Positions 58,701-64,000 of a stretch of DNA of 64,000 nt are shown here, one piece after another; within the stretch, counting starts at the first letter, position 1; each line of letters starts with the position of its first letter. Source of the stretch: Psychromonas marina. Its GTDB lineage: Bacteria > Pseudomonadota > Gammaproteobacteria > Enterobacterales > Psychromonadaceae. The stretch spans positions 186,001 through 250,000 of the forward strand of contig NZ_BSPQ01000010.1 in assembly GCF_030161115.1 (NCBI RefSeq), given 5' to 3'. Below the pieces are notes generated by a model. The model had not been told where the DNA came from. It saw nothing but the letters and a program-made list of their open reading frames with translations, and ran no database searches. A program made the translations under genes and the position numbers.

Positions 58701-59930
58701 GCATTAGCAGCACTGGCAATAGCAACATCAGAGTTTGACCCTTCTATAGAAGTACCAGAAGAAGGAAACCTTGTTGTTAATGGTAATTTTGCTGACTCGA
58801 CTGTGGGTACCGGCTCAGATGTTGGTCAATGGAATTATTATACGAGCACGGGCACTGTCGTTGCCATTGCAGACGGAGATATGACGGCTGAAGTAACAGA
58901 AGTAGGTGGTCAATGGGATAATCAAATAACCAATGAAGTTCATGTAACTGAAGAAGGAGCTTACGTTGTTAAAGTGACAGCAAGTTCAACTGTTGACCGA
59001 GATATCCTTATCAGAGTTGATGGAATTGAAATGGGTAATGATGGAACACTATCAACAGCTTCTGACATTATTGCTAATTTAACAAGTACGCCACAAACCT
59101 TTACTCGATATTTCAATGGGCTTGGTTTTACTAACAATGCTAGGTTTAAGGTTGTAATGTCAGTGGGTGGATTGGAAGCTGCAGGAACGACGAGTGTCGC
59201 TTCAACAGTAACATTTCATGATGTTTATCTTGGCACTTTTACAGGTGACATCCCTACAGATATAGCAACGCTGTCTTCAGCAATAACTGTTGCAACGAAT
59301 GTGTTTAATGCTGCAGTAGAGGGGACTGAAATCGGTCAATATACGACTTCAAAAGCTGATCTTCAAGCAGCAATTGATGCCGCACAAGACTTAGTGGATA
59401 CGCTTGATATTACTCAAGAGCAAGCAGATGCCGCCCTTGCTTCATTAACTGCTGCAAGAACAACTTTTGAAGCAGGGTTAGTTGTTGAAGCAATACCAGG
59501 AGCACAAATATTAACTACAGCTGGCGATATAAACTTCACACCAGACAGTTGGGGTACCAATACTGCTCAAAATCTACTCTATGACGGTGATGCAACTTAT
59601 TCACCAAGTATTGAGCTAGTAGGAGGTGGATCATGGGGAACAGTATTGGCAATGACTGGCATCCCAGCGGGCACTCTTGCTCAATTTACGAGTATAGATA
59701 TCAAAGTGAAAACAACCGATTTCACAGAAATCAAAGTAAAAGTACCTGAAGTAGAAATGGGGTACGCATTATCAACAGGTACAGATCTTGGTAATGGTTG
59801 GGTTCAATTGAGTATTCCAATGAGTGATTTTGGTGATGCCGCACCTGCTGCTGCAGAGCAGTTTGCAATATTTGGTATAGGGGGAACTGGAACAATATTA
59901 TTGTCTGAGATTAGTTTTTCTAATGACTAA
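55800..59930 (+). CDS. Large multi-module lipoprotein, putative surface glucan-binding protein
   Basis: A 1376-residue lipoprotein (lipobox LSGC, Cys25). ATG 55800 is nine bases from an AAGGA site; ATG 55794 is too close. Approximate order: N-terminal module 43-268, with a Ca-loop-like DLNANKMCDAGEP and a helical half, shared with the protein at 60332; two tandem beta modules 273-424 and 437-584 (each ...EWSTGSVID ... WG(S/T)VLA ... TTGGY ... TGWQD); two FIVAR-like helical repeats 601-737; a CBM4/9-like module 751-909; FIVAR 914-980; a second CBM4/9-like module 989-1147; FIVAR 1154-1227; a C-terminal beta module 1234-1376. I see no catalytic domain. A beta-glucan binding role is inferred from architecture, operators and neighbours. 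Confidence 0.85.
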   Translation: MKKLKGFKLANVTLASALALALSGCADDPIDDSIIAPDPGDTAKVALSGKTADGYLKDATICLDLNANKMCDAGEPTAVSTAGGAFTIPGVTQTQIDSNPLLVEIEAGKTIDEDFPDTVLTKSYQLSAPAGYTFISPLTTLIQNVIETQGSSAAAAELAVQTLLGTDLDLGTDYIAGKTSGSNQAEFEKLHKVAQVAARVVATNMDEYKDQVAAGDFTVADLSSEVMTKVFAELDDITSQVDSAIDAGGEFDLDSIVNDINEKIDLDVQPSTKQYVLISSTGKESEINENTEIGEWSTGSVIDAEGNYQDLDAWIITKGPDSDNSWGSVLALTGGFEGDFSEFDKLSIKIATTGGYSGGYFIKIGSAGSESGDIALSVDDAVTGWQDAEVDLSNYDLSSIEYISIFAIGGTAGVSKIHIADLSLGQDNSVPVEIIEEYALISSTGAESKINENTEVGEWSTGSVIDSESNYDGLNAWMVTSGGSWGTVLAFSGGFDGDFSEFDELRVKIATTGGYADGYFLKIQTNGVESADIPLTVSDSTTGWQDVIVDLENYDLTSIEYITLFAKTGAANFSKLYIADLALVQLEDPGTSVPAPDPDKVVLDEKVSEAAEFVEADYTVATWAIITAALAMPETTQAEMIAKTAAITAAIDGLVETDPVAVDVTALSAAITTADNNLSLTTIGDEVGQVSQADWQAFSDALTAAEVIRDAAASQTAINQAIIDLASAQTDFNNSKVGTVITEPELELGPNLVVNGDFDSSDLADNVGSVGQWNYYTNTGTVVAIADSQMTAVVTSVGEGQWDNQIWNQIQVTEEGDYVVKLTASSTVDRDILIRVDAIGMNGNGTTSTNSDVIAHLTSTPQEFKLYVSGSAFTADAAFKLVTSLGVLEAANTTSVASTVTFDDVYLGTLAEAVPVEMAELETAISTAQVLHDGGADETLKAAYQAAIDVAQAVVDDVDATQTDVDAALAALAIATSEFDPSIEVPEEGNLVVNGNFADSTVGTGSDVGQWNYYTSTGTVVAIADGDMTAEVTEVGGQWDNQITNEVHVTEEGAYVVKVTASSTVDRDILIRVDGIEMGNDGTLSTASDIIANLTSTPQTFTRYFNGLGFTNNARFKVVMSVGGLEAAGTTSVASTVTFHDVYLGTFTGDIPTDIATLSSAITVATNVFNAAVEGTEIGQYTTSKADLQAAIDAAQDLVDTLDITQEQADAALASLTAARTTFEAGLVVEAIPGAQILTTAGDINFTPDSWGTNTAQNLLYDGDATYSPSIELVGGGSWGTVLAMTGIPAGTLAQFTSIDIKVKTTDFTEIKVKVPEVEMGYALSTGTDLGNGWVQLSIPMSDFGDAAPAAAEQFAIFGIGGTGTILLSEISFSND
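58050..59240 (+). repeat. Internal tandem duplication within the large lipoprotein gene
   Basis: Two copies of a roughly 475-bp segment (about 58050-58525 and 58765-59240, offset about 712 bp) encode the two CBM4/9-like modules. Long stretches are almost identical in DNA, for example around 58111 and 58825 (gtcaatggaattattatac) and around 58488 and 59199, pointing to recent duplication or gene conversion. Confidence 0.75.
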
Positions 59931-59997
59931 TCACCCTTGCACAGTTACACCCATAGTCGCTAGTACTGATCCTTTAGGTATACGTTAAGCGATAATC

Positions 59998-60037
59998 AAA
60001 AAAAGAGTGACGATAAATTATTGTTACTCTTTTTTTT
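59998..60037 (+). terminator. Terminator of the large lipoprotein gene
   Basis: A stem of about 17 pairs with G-U wobbles (aaaaagagtgacgataa with ttattgttactcttttt) runs into a T tract, about 70 bp after the stop. It shows the gene is transcribed as its own unit. Confidence 0.8.
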
Positions 60038-60280
60038 ATCTTTAAATATTAAAGTAAATCGCATGATTTTTTTGTTATTTAGGGCCGTAATCCGAGTCGG
60101 TTTCTTAATGGTTTACTGGGACGATAGCTACCGATCAATTACTGAGAGTGTTCTGTAAGTGGTTGTTTTTTTTATTGTTTGGTGAATGCTGTGTATACAG
60201 CCAAAGTTTATCCTCGTTTTTGCTGTAAATCACAATGTAAATAATAAAAATCACTATGGTAAAACTATATTTTTAAATGC

Positions 60281-60296
60281 TAGCAAGCGCTTTCTT
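60281..60296. promoter_or_regulatory. LacI-family operator before the second lipoprotein gene
   Basis: The 16-mer tagcaagcgctttctt has a perfect right half and the AAGCGCTT core, and ends 35 bp before the ATG at 60332. A longer reading frame from TTG 60296 would touch it and is rejected. Confidence 0.72.
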
Positions 60297-60331
60297 TGTT
60301 TGCTTGTGATACTAATTACATGGAGTTAATA

Positions 60332-63112
60332 ATGACCTTTAACAAAAAATTACTATCGGTACTCATTGCCGCAACACTAAGTGGTTGTGGTGGTTCATCA
60401 GAGTCACCAGAAATACCTACCACAACGACTTTATCTGGCAAGGTTGCTGATGGCTATTTAAGTGGAGCGAATGTTTGTCTGGATGTTAATGAAAATAAAG
60501 TCTGTGATGTCGATGAGCCCTCTGCAACCAGCATGGCTGGTGGTGTTTTTAATATCGAAGATATCAGTCAAAGTGATATCGATACATACCCTTTAGTGGT
60601 TGAAATCATTAAGAACGTAACGGTTGATGAAGATAATCCAGGGGTTGCGGTCAGTAAATCTTATAGCCTGAGTGCGCCTGCGGGATTTACTTTTATTAGT
60701 CCACTTACCACTATGATACAAAACGAAATTGAAAAAGGCATTGCAGCTATACAGGCTGAAATAAATGTTCAGCAACAACTTGGTACATCGACAGCTTTAA
60801 ATGACGATTATATTGATGGCCAAAATGATGATGAAAATAAACAAGAATTTGAAAAGCTGCATCAAGTCGCACAAGTTGCAGCGCGTATTATTGCTAATAA
60901 CATTGAGCGATATGACGGTAACTTGTTCCATAACGACATTAGCTTAGCGCAACTAAATACTTTTATTAACAATGAACTACTGGCATCGATTGCTGAAATA
61001 TCCCTACAAATAGACACCGCGATTGAAGAAGGAGATAGCTTTGAACCTGATGCTATCGCGTCAGAAATTGATGAACAATTCATTGATGTTGAAGCACACA
61101 CCGGCATATTAGCTGATAGAACTCCCCCTGTTATCACACTAATCGGAGAGGAAATCGTCTCTCTTATTCAGGGAAATGAGTATGAGGAGAAAGGCTCGAT
61201 CACCACTGATAATGTTGATACAGGTCTTGTTGCAACTATATCTGGTTATGTAGATATTGATAGGCTAGGAACCTACTACCTAACTTACAGCGTAAAAGAT
61301 GCTGCAGATAACCTAGCAACAGCTGTGAGAACAGTTGAAGTTGTTGCAGAAGACCCTGTTGATTTACCACCGCAAGAGGAGTTCTACCTATTCCACTCAG
61401 ATTATGACGACTCTGCGTATGTTCAGTATTGGGGAGATGTTTGGACATCGGGAACGGTATATAGCGAGTACACAGGGGAAAGTACCTATTCTAAAGTATT
61501 AGAGATACCAAGTGGTACAAATTGGGGCAATATTGGTGCGATTGCATGGGGTAACGAAGCGGCTAACGCGATTGATATTTTAAGTTACACCCACGCTAAG
61601 TTCAAAGTGAAAACAGATACATTTTCAACTGTTTCTATAGTGGTTATTAGCCCTAATGCGCCAGATTATGAAGTTGGATATCTGATTAATGAAGGCCATG
61701 TGTTAGACGAGGGCTGGGTTGAAATAGAAGCTTTATTGCCTGAGTTTTCTGAGATGACTTGGTTTGGTTTAAAGTTTGATGGTGATACCCAAGGCTCTGC
61801 ACTACTTGCTGACGTGCATTTCGTTACTCAAGAGGTTGTTGTCAGTGGACCTGCTGAAGCGGCACCTATTCCGCAAGTGAGTGATCAGGAAGCTATCGTC
61901 TTGTACAGTGATTCATTGATTCAAGATAAATATATCTCAGTATGGAATTCAAACTGGTGGAACGCACCTATTTATTCACAAGGTGATATCGAGGGTAATC
62001 ATTATGCTAAATATGAAATAACAGCGACGGGCACAAATGGTGGCGCTGTTGGTTTAGAGTTTGGTATTGAGAATGGTGTTGTTGACGCTTCAGAAAAAAC
62101 AATGATGAACTTTGATATGTATGTGGAGGAGGGCATTACACAAATTCAATTAAAACTTGTTTCAGATGGAGGAGATTCACTTTATAAAACCATTGATCCG
62201 CCTACCGGTGAGTGGGTTTCACATGAAGCAGTATTTGCTGATTTGGTGTTGTTATCAGGCACACTTGATCCAAGTACACTTAAGCTTGCTGGTTTTATTG
62301 TCTTTGGTGAGGCTGGACGGTCTTTCTATGTTGACAATATTTACTTTTCTGGAGAATCGATCTTCTCTGATCTTGCAATAACAGTGACTGATGAAAACGA
62401 CACGCCGATTGCCGGTGCAACTGTCTCTGTCGGTAGTACAAGTGTGATCACCGATAGTCATGGTGTGGCTGTTTTAAATCTGCAACAGGGGGAACATTCG
62501 ATAGATATCAGTGTAGATGGTTTAGCTTTAGCGAATGAAACATTGTCTAATGTTGGTGGTGATGCTTCACTAACGGTTGTTATGGAAGCGCTTTATCCTA
62601 TGCCAGCAGTGGCTGCACCAATACCTGATATTGCAAATGAAGATGCCTTTGTTTTATATAGTGACACATTAATTGTCGATAAAAATATCTCTTACTGGGA
62701 AGATAATTGGTGGAATGCGCCTCTATTCTCTGCGGTAAAAATCGTCGACAATAATACCGCTAAGTTTCAGATCACGCCTGCGGGTCAGGCGGGCGGGGTA
62801 ACCGGAATACAGTACGGTATTGTAGGAGGCGCTATTGATGTATCTGATAAAACAGGATTACGTTTTGATATGTATGCCACTGATGAGATTACACAAGCTG
62901 TATTTCAGCTAGTCCCAGCAGACGGCATTCACAAGGGCATTTATACCATGTTGCCTGTTACCACTGGAGAGTGGGTAACGGTTGATATTGCATTTAGTGA
63001 TTTAGTGAAACCTAGTGGTGAGCTTAATGCTGCGCAATTAACCCAAATGGGGCTTCAACTTTGGGGAACCACAAAAGATAGTGTTTATTTAGATAATATA
63101 TATTTCTATTAA
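60332..63112 (+). CDS. Multi-module lipoprotein, putative glucan-binding protein, paralogue of the preceding one
   Basis: A 926-residue lipoprotein (lipobox LSGC, Cys19, then GGSSES). ATG 60332 follows a GGAG site six bases upstream. Approximate order: N-terminal module 32-253 closely similar to that at 55800 (ADGYLSGANVCLDVNENKVCDVDEP ... LSAPAGFTFISPLTTMIQNEI ... EFEKLHQVAQVAARI); a DUF5011/Ig-like domain 263-340 (PPVITLIGEEIVSL ... ADNLATAVRTVEV); a beta module 350-500; a second 520-673; a carboxypeptidase-regulatory-like domain 678-753 (DENDTPIAGATVSVGS); a third beta module 770-926, paired with the second by AAPIP...(I/F)VLYSD and NWWNAP. No catalytic domain is seen. Glucan binding is inferred. 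Confidence 0.83.
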   Translation: MTFNKKLLSVLIAATLSGCGGSSESPEIPTTTTLSGKVADGYLSGANVCLDVNENKVCDVDEPSATSMAGGVFNIEDISQSDIDTYPLVVEIIKNVTVDEDNPGVAVSKSYSLSAPAGFTFISPLTTMIQNEIEKGIAAIQAEINVQQQLGTSTALNDDYIDGQNDDENKQEFEKLHQVAQVAARIIANNIERYDGNLFHNDISLAQLNTFINNELLASIAEISLQIDTAIEEGDSFEPDAIASEIDEQFIDVEAHTGILADRTPPVITLIGEEIVSLIQGNEYEEKGSITTDNVDTGLVATISGYVDIDRLGTYYLTYSVKDAADNLATAVRTVEVVAEDPVDLPPQEEFYLFHSDYDDSAYVQYWGDVWTSGTVYSEYTGESTYSKVLEIPSGTNWGNIGAIAWGNEAANAIDILSYTHAKFKVKTDTFSTVSIVVISPNAPDYEVGYLINEGHVLDEGWVEIEALLPEFSEMTWFGLKFDGDTQGSALLADVHFVTQEVVVSGPAEAAPIPQVSDQEAIVLYSDSLIQDKYISVWNSNWWNAPIYSQGDIEGNHYAKYEITATGTNGGAVGLEFGIENGVVDASEKTMMNFDMYVEEGITQIQLKLVSDGGDSLYKTIDPPTGEWVSHEAVFADLVLLSGTLDPSTLKLAGFIVFGEAGRSFYVDNIYFSGESIFSDLAITVTDENDTPIAGATVSVGSTSVITDSHGVAVLNLQQGEHSIDISVDGLALANETLSNVGGDASLTVVMEALYPMPAVAAPIPDIANEDAFVLYSDTLIVDKNISYWEDNWWNAPLFSAVKIVDNNTAKFQITPAGQAGGVTGIQYGIVGGAIDVSDKTGLRFDMYATDEITQAVFQLVPADGIHKGIYTMLPVTTGEWVTVDIAFSDLVKPSGELNAAQLTQMGLQLWGTTKDSVYLDNIYFY

Positions 63113-63150
63113 TGTAAGGGATAAAAATATTTATTACTAAGAGAGCTTTG

Positions 63151-63187
63151 ACTACCTTGTCACTTATGAAATAAGCGACAAGGTAGT
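63151..63187 (+). terminator. Terminator-like hairpin after the second lipoprotein gene
   Basis: An 11-pair perfect stem, actaccttgtc (63151-63161) with gacaaggtagt (63177-63187), is extended inward by four more pairs after one mismatch. The T-run after it is poor, so termination may need help. Confidence 0.6.
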
Positions 63188-63265
63188 GTATTACTTAACC
63201 TAGTTGAATATTACAATACAAGCACAAAAGATATAACAAATTGAATTTTAGCTACGGCACCAAAT

Positions 63266-63281
63266 TGTGACCTACAGCACT
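63266..63281. promoter_or_regulatory. CRP-like site upstream of an operator
   Basis: TGTGA-CCTACA-GCACT fits TGTGA-N6-TCACA at eight of ten conserved positions. It ends nine bases before the operator at 63290. Weak evidence on its own. Confidence 0.35.
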
Positions 63282-63289
63282 TACAGGTA

Positions 63290-63305
63290 AAGTAAGCGCT
63301 TTCAT
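63290..63305. promoter_or_regulatory. LacI-family operator, distal site of the GH17-like gene
   Basis: The 16-mer aagtaagcgctttcat keeps the AAGCGCTT core with mismatches in the outer arms. It lies 129 bp centre to centre from the proximal site. Confidence 0.65.
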
Positions 63306-63418
63306 TTGTGATTGGTGTCGCTGTGCAGCTTGGCTAATTAGCTATAAAATAGTGGTGTAATAGATTACTAAAGAGCATCAGACAGGCATAAAGAGAGATA
63401 GCTTTTTTTTAATACCTA

Positions 63419-63434
63419 AAGAAAGCGCTTTCCT
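63419..63434. promoter_or_regulatory. LacI-family operator, proximal site of the GH17-like gene
   Basis: The 16-mer aagaaagcgctttcct has one mismatched outer pair and ends 56 bp before the ATG at 63491. Confidence 0.8.
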
Positions 63435-63490
63435 GGGTTGTGAGGGGAGGGTGATACGAAGAGATTTTTATTATTAAGGAAAAGAATAAA

Positions 63491-64000
63491 ATGAAAAAAA
63501 ATTATAAGATTTTTTTAATCGCATGCATATCAGTCTTTATGTTTGCTTGTGCCGATGAGCCTATCACTGAAGGAGAAGAAATTAGTGGGGGAGATGAGGT
63601 TGCTGGTTTCACACCTCAGCCAATAGCCACAGGAGACTTTCCAATGGCTCGTAACGGTGACACTTTATTAGGTAATTCAGATTACCTTGCAATCTCATAC
63701 GGGGCTTGGCGCACTACAACACGTGAGTCAGGTGCTAATGTACCCACTGTTGCACAGCAAAAAGAAGATATGAAAATATTAGCTGCAATGGGTATCAAAG
63801 TGATCAGAACTTATAATACACAAGGATTTCTCGGCCTTGATGGTATTAGTAATACTGAAAACCTGCTGATTGCAATTGATGAGTTAATGGCGGAAGACTC
63901 TAACTTTGAAATGTATGTCATGCTTGGTATTTGGATTGATGCATTAAATTCATTTACAGATGAAGAGGTAGTTCACGACCAAGAAAGTGCAGGTAATGCG
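63491..64000 (+). CDS. GH17-like beta-1,3-glucanase lipoprotein, 5' part only
   Basis: The first 170 codons of a gene that continues beyond the window. The product starts MKKNYKIFLIACISVFMFAC, a lipoprotein-like signal with Cys20, then an acidic linker. From about residue 60 it reads GDTLLGNSDYLAISYGAWRTTTRESGANVPTVAQQKEDMKILAAMGIKVIRTYNTQGFLG ... FEMYVMLGIWIDALNSF, the first beta/alpha units of a TIM-barrel hydrolase. The ISYG start, the KxDMKILAAMGIKVIRTYN strand and the VMLGIWID strand resemble bacterial GH17. The catalytic glutamates would lie beyond base 64000, so the family call is provisional. The gene has paired operators upstream. Confidence 0.7.
   Translation, partial: MKKNYKIFLIACISVFMFACADEPITEGEEISGGDEVAGFTPQPIATGDFPMARNGDTLLGNSDYLAISYGAWRTTTRESGANVPTVAQQKEDMKILAAMGIKVIRTYNTQGFLGLDGISNTENLLIAIDELMAEDSNFEMYVMLGIWIDALNSFTDEEVVHDQESAGNA

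Larger units (their letters stand above)
59931..60331. other. Intergenic region between the two binding-lipoprotein genes, 401 bp
   Basis: Contains the terminator 59998-60037, an AT-rich promoter stretch and the operator 60281-60296. No additional gene was found. Confidence 0.6.
63113..63490. other. Intergenic region before the GH17-like gene, 378 bp
   Basis: Contains the hairpin 63151-63187, a CRP-like site 63266-63281 and two operators (63290-63305 and 63419-63434). It should hold the promoter of the GH17-like gene. Confidence 0.6.

Noticed and set aside
38332..64000. A SusC/SusD or TonB-dependent polysaccharide locus
   Set aside because: No TonB-receptor plug or barrel and no SusD-like protein is encoded; uptake genes are a LamB-type porin and an ABC importer.

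Overview
The window looks like chromosome of a marine gammaproteobacterium of the Psychromonas/Vibrio/Shewanella type. I infer this from the moderately AT-rich DNA, gene orders such as nrdR-ribD-ribE-ribB-ribH-nusB, hemA-prfA-prmC-sirB2-sirB1-kdsA and purMN/DUF2066/hda, and a laminarin-type polysaccharide locus. I would guess a Psychromonas-like genus, but nothing here proves it. I see no tRNA, rRNA, CRISPR array, prophage or insertion sequence.

Region 1 (1-7400) is loosely linked single genes: an AraC regulator, a DNA repair methyltransferase, an EamA exporter, a small conserved-looking protein, a VOC protein, a GNAT acetyltransferase, the translation factor EttA and an orphan lipoprotein. 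Region 2 (7400-30100) is core housekeeping: serine/one-carbon metabolism (glyA), ribonucleotide reductase control (nrdR), riboflavin synthesis, nusB, a diguanylate cyclase, msrA, bamE, haem and translation release (hemA, prfA, prmC), KDO synthesis (kdsA), rRNA methylation (rlmM), muropeptide recycling (murQ), yohJK, purMN and hda. Region 3 (30100-37800) is envelope and lipid genes, including a patatin fused to a PldB-like lysophospholipase, an RND/MMPL exporter and an orphan Imm51-like protein.

Region 4 (about 38300 to the window end) is the most interesting part: a 26 kb locus that appears built to bind, cut, import and phosphorolyse a beta-1,3-glucan such as laminarin. It encodes a GH16 laminarinase-type lipoprotein, the start of a GH17-type lipoprotein, two large lipoproteins with several predicted carbohydrate-binding modules and no recognisable catalytic domain, a LamB-type porin, a complete Dpp/Opp-type ABC importer, a 1149-residue GH94/GH149-like glucan phosphorylase, a cupin protein, a LacI-family regulator and a chemoreceptor. 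Palindromes of the form AAGAAAGC-GCTTTCTT stand in front of nearly every transcription unit, which suggests one LacI-controlled regulon; CRP-like half sites lie next to several.

Proposed flow: the surface lipoproteins capture glucan, GH16 and GH17 cut it, the porin and ABC importer take up oligosaccharides, and the cytosolic phosphorylase releases glucose 1-phosphate. No TonB receptor or SusC/SusD pair is present in the window, so this would be a porin/ABC/phosphorolysis version of a laminarin locus with its own glycan-binding lipoproteins. The locus continues beyond base 64000.
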